Below are positions 7,289 to 15,271 of a stretch of DNA of 40,172 nt, piece after piece; position 1 is the stretch's first letter; the number at the start of each line of letters is the position of its first letter. The stretch lies in IMG/VR virus record IMGVR_UViG_3300020446_000024, positions 1 to 40,172 of that record; one strand, given 5' to 3'. The DNA comes from a virus. Both the position numbers and the translations under genes were made by a program. Under the pieces are notes generated by a model. The model did not search any database. It was not told where the DNA came from and worked only from the letters and a program-made list of their open reading frames with translations.

Positions 7289-7315
7289 AAAGGGGAGTTT
7301 TCTCCCCTTTTTTTG
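7289..7315 (+). terminator. Rho-independent terminator after hsp20
   Basis: A perfect 9-bp stem AAAGGGGAG/CTCCCCTTT with a TTTT loop is followed by a T run. It closes the hsp20 unit just before the late-type promoter at 7325. Confidence 0.9.
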
Positions 7316-7324
7316 TATATTCAA

Positions 7325-7332
7325 TATTTATA
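7325..7332 (+). promoter_or_regulatory. Late-promoter-like TATTTATA
   Basis: TATTTATA is placed 25 bases before the ATG at 7358 and directly after the hsp20 terminator. The position between a terminator and a new gene is strong support for promoter function. Confidence 0.65.
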
Positions 7333-7357
7333 TAAGTAAAACAAAATATATCAAGTT

Positions 7358-7537
7358 ATGAACGAAGCAAGAAAACTCAAAGCTTATTCCTTTATCGAAG
7401 GGATTGAAAGTAGAGCTAAGTTATTAGAAAAGGGAATTACTGGAGCACAGAAAGTAGACCCTAATATGGCTCAACGATTGACTCAAGAAATTCTCAACCT
7501 AAATACGAAAGTAAAAGAGTTGGTGGATATTTCGTAA
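7358..7537 (+). CDS. Small helical protein, 59 aa
   Basis: This ATG-started frame of 59 residues ends TAA 7535-7537, sharing the A of the next ATG (TAATG coupling). The product (MNEARKLKAYSFIEGIES ... LVDIS) is predicted to be almost entirely helical, with charged heptad-like spacing and no membrane segment. It is the first gene after a late-type promoter and is tightly coupled to the coiled-coil membrane protein, so it may be a partner or assembly factor of that protein. The function is unknown. Confidence 0.7.
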   Translation: MNEARKLKAYSFIEGIESRAKLLEKGITGAQKVDPNMAQRLTQEILNLNTKVKELVDIS

Positions 7538-8652
7538 TGAAATTCAGAACATTCTTATTAGGATTATCAGCATTATTTGTTGCTTTTAATGCTGCATTTT
7601 TTTCGGTAAGTGGATTATCTAAACTATTTGCTGGTGCTTCCTTATCAGTAATGTTAATGGCTAGTTCATTAGAATTAGCAAAACTAATTACTGCTGGATA
7701 TCTTTACAACTATTGGGAAAAGATAAACAGAGTATTTAGATGGTACTTAGTATCAGGTGTACTAATACTTGTACTAATAACTTCACTTGGTATCTACGGA
7801 TTCTTAACAGCAGCATTCCAAGATACCTTTAATATGTTCTCAGCAAATGAAAAACAAAAAACATTTTTACAACAAAAAGAAAAGTTCTATGCTGATGATG
7901 TTGCAAGATACGATGAGGAACTTAAAAGAATATCTAATAACATTAGTACTCTTTCCAATGCTAAATCACAACAAATCCAAGTACGGGACACATCGGTTGT
8001 GGGGGGTGTTAGAACCACAATATCCACGGCTGAGTTACGTTTGGCACAAAGTAGAATCAATGTGGAAGAGGATAATAGGAAAGGTGTTCAAGCGAAAAGG
8101 GAAATAGCAGCAGATTCACTACAATCCATACAATTAAAGATTTTAGATTTAGATACAGATTTAGAAGCTGGTTCTGAATTAGGTCCACTTCAATACCTTA
8201 GTGGATTGACTGGATATGGAATGGATAGGATTATCAATTGGTTAATCTTAATAATCATCTTTGTATTTGACCCGCTAGCAGTAGCGCTTATAGTTGCTTT
8301 TAACAATGCTTTACGAGTTGATAGGGGTATTGTAGATAAAGAAAAAGTAATTCGTAAGAGAGAGTTATATGATGAAAAACCTGATGATGAAGAGGAGGAA
8401 CTTACAGAACTACAAAAAACATTATTAATGGAAGTAGAAGAAGAAGAAGTTTTACCTGATGAAGCAAGAGGATTTGTACCACCAGAAGAACCTATCCAAC
8501 TTACTAAGGCAGATATCCGATTATACACACATCCTAATTTTAATTGGAGTGATAAAAAGAGTTGGCAGAATGACCCCAAAGCAGTTCAATATTGGATAAA
8601 GAATATAAAAGATAAAAGATATCCAGATAACTTTACTGAAAAAACTTACTAA
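7537..8652 (+). CDS. Multi-pass membrane protein with coiled coil
   Basis: This 371-residue protein has three hydrophobic spans near residues 5-27, 33-56 and 69-93, then a soluble coiled-coil block (about 100-215), a fourth span at 232-257 (IINWLILIIIFVFDPLAVALIVAF) and an acidic Glu-run tail (about 273-310) ending in an aromatic basic C-terminus. Proteins with this architecture recur in marine phages without a known function. Expression from a late-type promoter suggests a role late in infection, for example at the host membrane during assembly or lysis. It does not match holin size. The domain layout is visible; the role is not. Confidence 0.7.
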   Translation: MKFRTFLLGLSALFVAFNAAFFSVSGLSKLFAGASLSVMLMASSLELAKLITAGYLYNYWEKINRVFRWYLVSGVLILVLITSLGIYGFLTAAFQDTFNMFSANEKQKTFLQQKEKFYADDVARYDEELKRISNNISTLSNAKSQQIQVRDTSVVGGVRTTISTAELRLAQSRINVEEDNRKGVQAKREIAADSLQSIQLKILDLDTDLEAGSELGPLQYLSGLTGYGMDRIINWLILIIIFVFDPLAVALIVAFNNALRVDRGIVDKEKVIRKRELYDEKPDDEEEELTELQKTLLMEVEEEEVLPDEARGFVPPEEPIQLTKADIRLYTHPNFNWSDKKSWQNDPKAVQYWIKNIKDKRYPDNFTEKTY

Positions 8653-8656
8653 AAAA

Positions 8657-8688
8657 TTTGGATAATTAAAATATTTTTCGTATATTTG
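8657..8688 (+). promoter_or_regulatory. Bacteroidetes-type promoter for uvsE
   Basis: TTTG at 8657-8660 and TATATTTG at 8681-8688 are separated by 20 bases and match the Bacteroidetes consensus perfectly at both elements. The spacer again ends TTTTTCG. It starts 51 bases before the uvsE ATG. Confidence 0.8.
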
Positions 8689-8707
8689 ATATACAAATAT
8701 TAGATTT

Positions 8708-9658
8708 ATGAATTTAGGATACGCTTGTATTAATATGACCTTATCAGGTCAGAAACCAAAAGTTACAACCAATCGTAGTATGATTAAAAAAACCTTTACT
8801 GAAAAGGGTGTTACTTATGCTGGTGAGTTAGGTATGTTAAACGCTGCCGATTTAGGTAGAATCCTTAGATGGAATGTAGAGAACGGAATCAAAGTATTCC
8901 GATTATCATCGGAGTTTTTTCCGTGGGCATCAGAATATAAGTTCGAAGATTTACCACAATATCTTAGAATCAAAACTTTATTAGCTGGTGCTGGTAATTA
9001 TGCTCAATCAAATGGTATAAGGTTGACTTGTCATCCAGGTCCATTCAATGTATTGGTATCACCACACAAACACGTAGTTGATAATACAATTACTGATTTG
9101 AGAATACATGGTGAGATATTCGATATGTTAGGGTTGGAGCGTTCACCTTACAACAAAATCAATATTCATTGTAATGGTGTATATGGTGATAAACAATCCG
9201 CTATGGATAGATTCTGTAAGAACTTTGAGTTACTACCTGAATCAGTTCAAACTCGTTTGACTGTTGAGAATGATGATAAGGCATCTATGTACTCAGTAAA
9301 AGATTTGATGTACATACATGAAAGGATTGGTATTCCTATTGTGTTTGATTATCACCACCACAAATTCTGTACAGGTGATTTATCGGAGCAAGAAGCATTG
9401 GAGTTAGCAATCTCCACTTGGCCTGAGGGTATCAAACCAATCGTACACTACTCAGAATCAAAAGCTTTACATGAAGGTAATGAATCTTTAAAACCACAAG
9501 CTCATTCAGATTATATAAATGACTTACCTGATTTGTATGGTAACGATGTAGATGTTATGGTAGAAGCAAAAGCAAAAGAATTATCCATACTTCCATTCAT
9601 TAAATCAAACAAGTGTGAGTATAGTGGATTACTAAGTACAAGTAGTTATGCGAGCTAA
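8708..9658 (+). CDS. uvsE: UV-damage endonuclease (UVDE)
   Basis: This 316-residue TIM-barrel nuclease nicks DNA 5' to UV photoproducts and starts alternative excision repair. Candidate metal ligands appear in family order: His109 (TCHPGPF), His154 (IHCNGVYGDK), Glu187 (VENDD), Asp214 and His217 (FDYHHHKF), His247 (IVHYSES), His266 and Glu287. The start LGYACIN is typical. T4 uses the unrelated DenV for this task, so this is a functional substitute, useful to a sunlit-water phage. It has its own host-type promoter, so repair is probably an early function. The gene overlaps the next small gene by 11 bases. Confidence 0.93.
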   Translation: MNLGYACINMTLSGQKPKVTTNRSMIKKTFTEKGVTYAGELGMLNAADLGRILRWNVENGIKVFRLSSEFFPWASEYKFEDLPQYLRIKTLLAGAGNYAQSNGIRLTCHPGPFNVLVSPHKHVVDNTITDLRIHGEIFDMLGLERSPYNKINIHCNGVYGDKQSAMDRFCKNFELLPESVQTRLTVENDDKASMYSVKDLMYIHERIGIPIVFDYHHHKFCTGDLSEQEALELAISTWPEGIKPIVHYSESKALHEGNESLKPQAHSDYINDLPDLYGNDVDVMVEAKAKELSILPFIKSNKCEYSGLLSTSSYAS

Positions 9659-9821
9659 AGATTGGTTGGAGCAAGAAGAGTGGGAAAATGTTGCAGTTGA
9701 TTCTCAAAAGTTTTCTCATTATACGACCTTAGATATAATATTAGAAGAATATGCTAAGGTATATTTAAAAGATAAATTAAAAGAAATAGACAGAAATACT
9801 AAACTAAAAAAGTATCTATGA
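9648..9821 (+). CDS. Small acidic protein, 57 aa
   Basis: This ATG-started frame begins within the last codons of uvsE and ends TGA 9819-9821, overlapping the next ATG. The product (MRAKDWLEQEEWENVAV ... LKKYL) is charged and mostly helical, acidic in the first half and lysine-rich at the end. The paired overlaps on both sides support it as a real gene in the uvsE operon. The function is unknown. Confidence 0.6.
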   Translation: MRAKDWLEQEEWENVAVDSQKFSHYTTLDIILEEYAKVYLKDKLKEIDRNTKLKKYL

Positions 9822-9994
9822 TACACAGAGCACCAATGACAAAAAAAGAAATGACTGAAGAAGATTTTAAGTACAGACAAGGTAGAAGTAAAAAACAAGC
9901 GGATAATAATGAAAAAATAATGTTTGTTTCATGCATCGGATTGCTTGTTACTATATTAGGTTTAGTTATTTATGGATTATTAACAAATGGCTAG
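9818..9994 (+). CDS. Small single-span membrane protein, 58 aa
   Basis: The 58-residue product has a charged N-terminal half (residues 1-33, many Lys, Glu and Arg) and one C-terminal hydrophobic segment, about 35-54 (IMFVSCIGLLVTILGLVIYG). This is the layout of a tail-anchored or N-in/C-out small protein. It overlaps the genes on both sides, by 4 and 8 bases. Holin-like or membrane-stress roles are possible, but nothing decides between them. Confidence 0.6.
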   Translation: MIHRAPMTKKEMTEEDFKYRQGRSKKQADNNEKIMFVSCIGLLVTILGLVIYGLLTNG

Positions 9995-10760
9995 ATATCG
10001 TAAATTTTGGTATAACGATGATTGTATTTTAGATACTAAGTACAATGTTGTATTATATGAAAATGATAAAGGGTGGGAAAAATATGAGAAATGGAAATCT
10101 AAATATTCTGATTTAGAAAACGAAATTCAACAAGAAAAAGAAGCACTACTAAAATGGAATGGAGGAAAACCTACAGAAGTTAATGGGATTACAAGATATT
10201 ATCATCAAAACGGAAAAATATACAAGTATGAATCAGATGATGTTAAATTAGAATATAACATTGATGGTATATTAATTAAAAAAATAGATGAAAAATCTGA
10301 AGTACACTACTCAGCTGAGCTTCCAGATAAAATATACGAATCGTATAAAAAAAATAATTTAGTAATTGAAGAATATTTTGATAAAGAATATATTTACAAA
10401 TCATCTCTACAAAGAAATAATATAAAAGTTGTAAGAAAAAAACTACCAAATAGAAAAACCTCTGAAAAGAAAACTTACGTTGATGATGTTTTGGTAAAAC
10501 ACACAACTTACTATACAAATACCAATAGTGTAAATAGTCAAATCTATAATGACTATTATACTGAATATTTTACAAATAAAAAGTTAAGAGCTGAGGGATA
10601 TTTGGTTGATGATAAACCTGATGGGCATTGGAAGTTTTATCATATCAATGGTGAATTGGAATCTGAGCATTGGTTTATTAAAGGTAAATTTAAACCTAAG
10701 AGTAGGTCATCTGTTTACTTTGAAAATACAGAATTAAATTTTAATATAAAGCATGGTTAG
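9987..10760 (+). CDS. MORN-repeat protein (YwqK-like)
   Basis: The 257-residue product carries degenerate MORN-type repeats. The clearest are near the C-terminus (YFTNKKLRAEGYLVDDKPDGHWKFY and HINGELESEHWF, about 195-235), and a weaker copy is at about 60-90 (NGITRYYHQNGKIYKYE). Such repeats form beta-hairpin ribbons and occur in bacterial YwqK-like proteins of unclear role. An N-terminal coiled or charged region precedes them. It is cytoplasmic by sequence, with no signal. It overlaps the small membrane protein by 8 bases and the glycosyltransferase by 8, so it belongs to the uvsE-to-glycan operon. A binding or scaffolding role is inferred. Confidence 0.65.
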   Translation: MARYRKFWYNDDCILDTKYNVVLYENDKGWEKYEKWKSKYSDLENEIQQEKEALLKWNGGKPTEVNGITRYYHQNGKIYKYESDDVKLEYNIDGILIKKIDEKSEVHYSAELPDKIYESYKKNNLVIEEYFDKEYIYKSSLQRNNIKVVRKKLPNRKTSEKKTYVDDVLVKHTTYYTNTNSVNSQIYNDYYTEYFTNKKLRAEGYLVDDKPDGHWKFYHINGELESEHWFIKGKFKPKSRSSVYFENTELNFNIKHG

Positions 10761-11637
10761 TATTATTGTTCCATTTGCAGTGAAAGATAACAATGATGTA
10801 AATTTACATAATTGGCCAAACCAAGATATAGGTTATTATATTTACACTACAATACAATGTATTAAAAATATTAACAACACTTTAAATTTTGAAAAAGAAA
10901 TTATATTAGTTGATAATACTAATAATTTTCCAAAGATTAAAATGCCAAATCTCAAAATAATAAAAGGATGGCAATATCTTTCTGAGAGTAAATTAAAATC
11001 TAAAAAGAATTTTGATAAGTACAAAATTGATAATTTCAAAAACTTATCTATGTGGGTATCGATGGCTTATAATTTAGGTATAGAAAAAGCTAAAGGTGAT
11101 TATATAATATTACAACACAATGATATACATTATCACCAAAATGCAATTCCAAATTTAATTTATGAGTTAGAACTAAATGCATATGGATATATCTCAGTTG
11201 ATTATAAAAAGTTAAGTCTATCTGGTTATTTAGGACAAAAAGAAACAATCGATAATATATTAGATGATATTGAAGTTGGATATTCCGATGGTGGTTATAT
11301 AAAAACAAAAAAGTTGGGGTTTGCAGATTGTTATTTCTTTTTATGTAGGAAAGAATTCTTTGATGACTACACTGTAGATTGGAAATATGCTGATTCAAAT
11401 CATGGAGCTACAATTAAATGTTTACAGAACGATATACCATTTTTACATTTAGGTCCATATTATGATAATCCAAACTTTGAAACAAATAATAAACTAAGAA
11501 CATATTACTATAAGAATTGGAAGTTCATAACCCATTTAAAAGGTGGGTTTTCTGAAAACAAATTATCATATAAAAACCCAAAGACAGTAGAATATACAGA
11601 AGATATTGATAAATATATAAGTTTAATGCATGATTGA
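10753..11637 (+). CDS. Family 2-like glycosyltransferase
   Basis: This 294-residue GT-A-fold enzyme starts MVSIIVPFAV, followed by EIILVDNT (49-56) and MAYNLGIEKAKGDYIILQHNDI (104-125), the order of nucleotide-sugar-binding elements in GT2 enzymes. The usual DxD is replaced by HND (122-124), so the metal site is modified. The C-terminal half has an ADCYFFLCRKEFF acceptor-side strand. The substrate is unknown. It is immediately followed by a second glycosyltransferase (8-base overlap), which suggests a two-step sugar addition to a phage or host glycan or to modified DNA. Confidence 0.75.
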   Translation: MVSIIVPFAVKDNNDVNLHNWPNQDIGYYIYTTIQCIKNINNTLNFEKEIILVDNTNNFPKIKMPNLKIIKGWQYLSESKLKSKKNFDKYKIDNFKNLSMWVSMAYNLGIEKAKGDYIILQHNDIHYHQNAIPNLIYELELNAYGYISVDYKKLSLSGYLGQKETIDNILDDIEVGYSDGGYIKTKKLGFADCYFFLCRKEFFDDYTVDWKYADSNHGATIKCLQNDIPFLHLGPYYDNPNFETNNKLRTYYYKNWKFITHLKGGFSENKLSYKNPKTVEYTEDIDKYISLMHD

Positions 11638-12307
11638 AGCACATATTATAACTTTACCGAAATCGAAATACAGTATGGATTTAGCCAAAAGATGTATTAG
11701 TAATCTTAAAGATAAACTAAACATTGATGGAAATTTATTTAATGGTACAGATAGATATTCCGTATGGCAAAAATATATTGATTCTAATTTAAATCTTAAA
11801 ATAGATAAATTTGGTGTAGGAATGATAGATTCTGAGATAGCAACTTTTTTTTCTCATTTAAATTTATGGCAAAAATGTTTGGATAATTCAAAAAAATTTC
11901 TTATATTAGAGAATGATTCTTTTTTTACAAAAAATGTAGATATAGAAACATTATTGAATTTTGATGGTGATTTGTTAAATTTAGGACTTCCAAGTTGGAA
12001 AAATCATATGATAAAAGATAAAAAAGAAAATCCTGCTATTGGTTGGTTAGATAAAGAAGATGGTATCTTTCATAGAAAACAAAAAAGAAACTATACTGAT
12101 TGTTTATATGGAGCTCATTGTTATCTTTTAAATCCATCTGGTGCAAAAAAGTTAATAGATAATATTGATAAAGGAATAGAACCAGCAGATATGTACATTA
12201 GTATGGATAGGGTTGATATATATGATTTACTACCACATCCAGCATCTGCTTATAATGGCAAAAGTTTTATTCAAAGATATAGTAAAGAAAATCAATGGGA
12301 TTATTAG
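11630..12307 (+). CDS. Family 25-like glycosyltransferase
   Basis: The 225-residue protein matches the GT25 family (LPS galactosyltransferase type): ITLPKS at 7-12, GMIDSEIATFFSHLNLWQKCL (64-84) typical of the family's SH-x-W helix, FLILENDS (90-97) in place of the usual EDD, and YGAHCYLLNPSGAKKLI (160-176) near the acceptor end. GT25 enzymes transfer sugars to lipopolysaccharide cores or to protein hydroxylysine. It is coupled to the GT2-like gene upstream and overlaps the next gene by 13 bases. The target could be host surface glycan or virion protein. Confidence 0.8.
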   Translation: MIEAHIITLPKSKYSMDLAKRCISNLKDKLNIDGNLFNGTDRYSVWQKYIDSNLNLKIDKFGVGMIDSEIATFFSHLNLWQKCLDNSKKFLILENDSFFTKNVDIETLLNFDGDLLNLGLPSWKNHMIKDKKENPAIGWLDKEDGIFHRKQKRNYTDCLYGAHCYLLNPSGAKKLIDNIDKGIEPADMYISMDRVDIYDLLPHPASAYNGKSFIQRYSKENQWDY

Positions 12308-12738
12308 ATAATTTATTTATATACACACTTGCTAAAGTTAACAATGGATTAACAAAATATTCTATTAATAGTTCTTGTACAGAATCAAGTATAAAAGAAT
12401 TAGTAAGTGTAATAAATAAAGAAACTTATAAAAAAGTTGTTTTAGTTTGTAGAAGTGAAAATGAACCACATGCTGAACAATTTCCTAAAAAAGAATATAT
12501 AGAGTATATAAAACAAAATTCAAATAAAGAAGTAAAAATATTTTATCAAGACCCATTTCCATCGGTAGTACCAAACTTTTCAAATGAGTATATGGTAATT
12601 AGATTCGGATTTGATTCAGGTTGTGAGTTTGATAAATCAGTTAGTGAAGTATATAAAACTGATTTAAATGATGGTGTTAATACAATACTCTATAATAAAA
12701 ATAAGTACATTAATCTAAATAGAAAATCAATTTTATGA
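12295..12738 (+). CDS. Hypothetical protein, 147 aa
   Basis: This 147-residue protein lies between the GT25-like enzyme and ThyA, overlapping both. It has one plausible alpha/beta core (YKKVVLVCRSENEPHAEQF, about 45-63, then VKIFYQDPFPSVVPNF) resembling a nucleotide-sugar or phosphatase-type fold, but no complete motif. It has no signal peptide. A copy of TATTTATA at 12314 is inside its coding region and is not counted as a promoter. The function is unknown; the operon suggests a link to the glycan genes. Confidence 0.6.
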   Translation: MGLLDNLFIYTLAKVNNGLTKYSINSSCTESSIKELVSVINKETYKKVVLVCRSENEPHAEQFPKKEYIEYIKQNSNKEVKIFYQDPFPSVVPNFSNEYMVIRFGFDSGCEFDKSVSEVYKTDLNDGVNTILYNKNKYINLNRKSIL

Positions 12739-13619
12739 ACATAGTAGATAAACAATATCAAGGGTTTCTTAGAAAACTTATAATGTATGGAACAGAAAAA
12801 GGAGATAGAACCAATACAGGCACACTATCTTATTTTGGTGATACATTCAGACACAATATGGCTGATGGATTTCCACTCCTTACAACAAAGAAAATGGCAG
12901 TGAAAGCAATGGTTACAGAATTAAAATGGTTTCTTAAAGGAGATTCACATATCAAATATTTGTTAGATAATAACTGCCACATTTGGGATGGTGATGCTTA
13001 TAAAAAATATCAAAGAGTAGTTGATTGGGATTTAGATGAACCATTATCAAAGGAAGAGTTTATTGATAAAGTTCAGAACGATAAAGATTATTGGCACTAT
13101 GGATTGCTAGGTCCAATCTATGGAACGCAATGGAGGAAGTGGGGTAGTAAGCAATATATTGACCAAATAAAAGAACTAATAGAAAACTTAAAAACTAATC
13201 CGAATAGTAGAAGGCATTTAGTATCAGCTTGGAATGTGGAGGATTTAGAAAAGATGACTCTACCACCTTGCCACTATTCATTTCAATGTTATGTAGCAGA
13301 TGGTAAGTTATCACTAATGTGGAATCAAAGAAGTGTAGATGTATTCTTAGGATTACCATTCAATATAGCATCATATGGATTACTCCTATTACTATTATGT
13401 GAAGAGACAGGATATGAACCAGGTGAACTGATTGGTTCATTGGGTGATGTACATTTATATAAAAATCATTTGGAACAAGCACATGAACAAATAAAAAGAG
13501 AACCCAAAAAATTACCAAAAATTAAATTATCTAATATTCATATATTAGAGGGTGAGTTTGATTATGAGATTTTAGATTATGAATCACATCCAACAATTAA
13601 AGCACCATTAAACAATTAG
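12735..13619 (+). CDS. thyA: Thymidylate synthase ThyA
   Basis: This 294-residue enzyme converts dUMP to dTMP with methylene-tetrahydrofolate. Visible elements are RTNTG (25-29), the phosphate-binding NSRR (157-160), the catalytic Cys179 in LPPCHYSFQCYV, and MWNQRSVDVFLGLPFNIASY (195-214) with Asp202 and Asn210. The length is slightly above the bacterial average because of an insert near residues 95-120. It starts in the ATGA overlap with the previous gene. It supplies dTMP for phage DNA in an AT-rich genome and works with the deoxynucleotidase at 4928. The family assignment is certain. Confidence 0.97.
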   Translation: MNIVDKQYQGFLRKLIMYGTEKGDRTNTGTLSYFGDTFRHNMADGFPLLTTKKMAVKAMVTELKWFLKGDSHIKYLLDNNCHIWDGDAYKKYQRVVDWDLDEPLSKEEFIDKVQNDKDYWHYGLLGPIYGTQWRKWGSKQYIDQIKELIENLKTNPNSRRHLVSAWNVEDLEKMTLPPCHYSFQCYVADGKLSLMWNQRSVDVFLGLPFNIASYGLLLLLLCEETGYEPGELIGSLGDVHLYKNHLEQAHEQIKREPKKLPKIKLSNIHILEGEFDYEILDYESHPTIKAPLNN

Positions 13620-13621
13620 TT

Positions 13622-14005
13622 ATGAATTATCACGAAGATGATAGAGCACAAAGATTATTAGATGTATTTCCTTTAGAAAAAGGACAAGTAAATATATCGT
13701 ATATAAATTCAACTAAACATATAGTTGCGTGGCACAAACACGAAAAACAAACTGACTATTGGATTTGCCTCAAAGGTAGTTTAAAGGTAGGATGGGCAAC
13801 CGAAGAAGATGGTTGTGAATTTAAATACCTTTCAGATAAAAATCCACAAGTCTTAAAGATACCACCTGGTGTGTATCATGGTTATAAGGCATTAGAGCCA
13901 GGAACAATTTTAGCATATTATGTAACACATAAATACGACCCATCGGATGAGCATAGAAAACCTATAGGAGCATTCGATGAGGAGTGGAAAACTGAAAACA
14001 AATGA
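13622..14005 (+). CDS. RmlC-like cupin (dTDP-sugar epimerase type)
   Basis: The 127-residue single cupin domain shows AWHKHEKQTDYWICLKGSL (36-54) with His38 and His40, then IPPGVYHGYKAL (80-91) with His86, close to the order in dTDP-4-dehydrorhamnose 3,5-epimerases. The C-terminal YDPSDEHR (105-112) also recalls that family. It is shorter than full RmlC (about 180), so it may be an isomerase of a related sugar or a non-catalytic sugar binder. It ends in an ATGA overlap with the cytidylyltransferase-like gene, supporting a sugar-nucleotide role. Confidence 0.7.
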   Translation: MNYHEDDRAQRLLDVFPLEKGQVNISYINSTKHIVAWHKHEKQTDYWICLKGSLKVGWATEEDGCEFKYLSDKNPQVLKIPPGVYHGYKALEPGTILAYYVTHKYDPSDEHRKPIGAFDEEWKTENK

Positions 14006-14484
14006 GTAAAAAATATAAAGTAATATTAATAAGCGGTGGGTTTGACCCCGTACACAAAGGTCATATACAATGTATCCAAAACGCAAGAGAACTTGCAGAT
14101 GAGGTTTGGATAGGACTTAACAACGATAGTTGGTTAAGGAGAAAAAAAGGTAAATCATTTATGAAAGAAAGAGAAAGAGCTTTCATAATGGAGAATATAA
14201 AAGGAGTAGATTGGGTTTATATTATGAATCCAAAGATACACAATGATGATTCAGCATGTGATTTTATCGATGCATCAAGACACAAATGGATGAGAGAAAG
14301 AGGTGGAGAATGGAAAGAAGGAATAATAGCATTTGGTAATGGTGGTGATAGAGTTGCTGGTCAAGTACCATCTGTAGAAGAAGATGTTTGTAAAGGATGG
14401 GGTATAGAGTTAGTTTGGGGATTAGGTGATAAAGTACAATCCTCATCCTGGTTGTTAGAAAAATATAATAATATGGCAGTATAG
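14002..14484 (+). CDS. Cytidylyltransferase-like nucleotidyltransferase
   Basis: This 160-residue protein of the HxGH superfamily has SGGFDPVHKGHI (11-22, His18-x-Gly-His21), LNNDSWLRRKKG (39-50) and a MKERERA stretch (54-60), with a C-terminal VQSSSWLL (145-152) matching the ISTS-type motif. This pattern fits glycerol-3-phosphate cytidylyltransferase, RfaE-type ADP-heptose synthase or NadD/CoaD relatives. The ERERA and SSS features and the sugar-gene neighbours favour activation of a sugar or polyol phosphate. The next gene starts on GTG across its TAG. Confidence 0.8.
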   Translation: MSKKYKVILISGGFDPVHKGHIQCIQNARELADEVWIGLNNDSWLRRKKGKSFMKERERAFIMENIKGVDWVYIMNPKIHNDDSACDFIDASRHKWMRERGGEWKEGIIAFGNGGDRVAGQVPSVEEDVCKGWGIELVWGLGDKVQSSSWLLEKYNNMAV

Positions 14485-15038
14485 TGAGTTATAAGAAACA
14501 ATGGAAAGAATGGTTTGATGGTGGTAATACCATATGGAGTGAATATGGATACAATTATCATTCATACAAAATAGCATCAGAACTACTACCGACATTAGAT
14601 ATACCAAACAAAGGAGATATACTTCAGTTTGGTTGTGGTGTTGGTGTTTGTATTGAAAAGTTATGTGAACTATATGGAAGTGAAAGGGTTTATGGATATG
14701 ATATATTCAATCCATTAAATCATCCAAGAATATTTTCATTTGATGTATATAAAGAAGAACCTCCAAAAACAAACATAGCTTATTGTGATATAGATATTGG
14801 TTCAGTTGCTACTGATAAAAACATAAGATTTGATTTGTTTAGTTATGCTTGGGATTATACTATAACAGGTGGATATATTTTAATAAACAATTCTGTTTTA
14901 GATGAATTTAAAAAGAAACATCCTTTATCTATACAAAATTCGGAAATAAAAAAATTAAACGAATTTAATAACTCGGAGTTGTGGAAGAATCCACATCAAA
15001 ATAGACTAAATACAAAAACCTTAATTAAGAAATTATGA
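14484..15038 (+). CDS. Probable SAM-dependent methyltransferase
   Basis: The 184-residue protein has a Rossmann motif I (ILQFGCGVGV, 46-55) and a motif II-like strand VYGYDIF (69-75), then IAYCDIDIG (about 97-105). The start is GTG at 14484, sharing the G of the previous TAG; no ATG nearby would keep the fold. The C-terminal third (IKKLNEFNNSELWKN) is charged and lacks an NPPY DNA-methylase motif, so sugar or small-molecule methylation is favoured. It closes the sugar-gene run by overlap with 15035. Confidence 0.6.
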   Translation: MSYKKQWKEWFDGGNTIWSEYGYNYHSYKIASELLPTLDIPNKGDILQFGCGVGVCIEKLCELYGSERVYGYDIFNPLNHPRIFSFDVYKEEPPKTNIAYCDIDIGSVATDKNIRFDLFSYAWDYTITGGYILINNSVLDEFKKKHPLSIQNSEIKKLNEFNNSELWKNPHQNRLNTKTLIKKL

Positions 15039-15271
15039 ATGTAAATATTAAACCCTTAGTAGAAAAACATCCTAACGATGCAGAGTTAGGTGCGAAAGTT
15101 AGAGAAATATATTGGGATAGAATAGATAAGATTAACCAATATAATAAATGGGATGGCACAATCTATGAATCACCTGATGGTGGTGAAACTATTTATGAAA
15201 GACCATTTGGTTCTGATATATCAGAAAGAAAATTAGTTAAAGATAAATCACAATTAAACTTATTTGAATGA
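15035..15271 (+). CDS. Small hypothetical protein, 78 aa
   Basis: The 78-residue charged protein sits between the methyltransferase-like gene and peptide deformylase, with ATGA overlaps on both sides. It contains short repeats of the TIYESPDGGETIYERPFG type (residues 42-59), two TIYE units in tandem, suggesting a beta-hairpin. It has no signal or membrane segment. The function is unknown. Confidence 0.65.
   Translation: MNVNIKPLVEKHPNDAELGAKVREIYWDRIDKINQYNKWDGTIYESPDGGETIYERPFGSDISERKLVKDKSQLNLFE

Noticed and set aside
12314-12321. Extra TATTTATA copy as a late promoter
   Set aside because: It is inside the coding region of the gene at 12295, with no gene start 13-28 bases downstream, unlike the intergenic copies.
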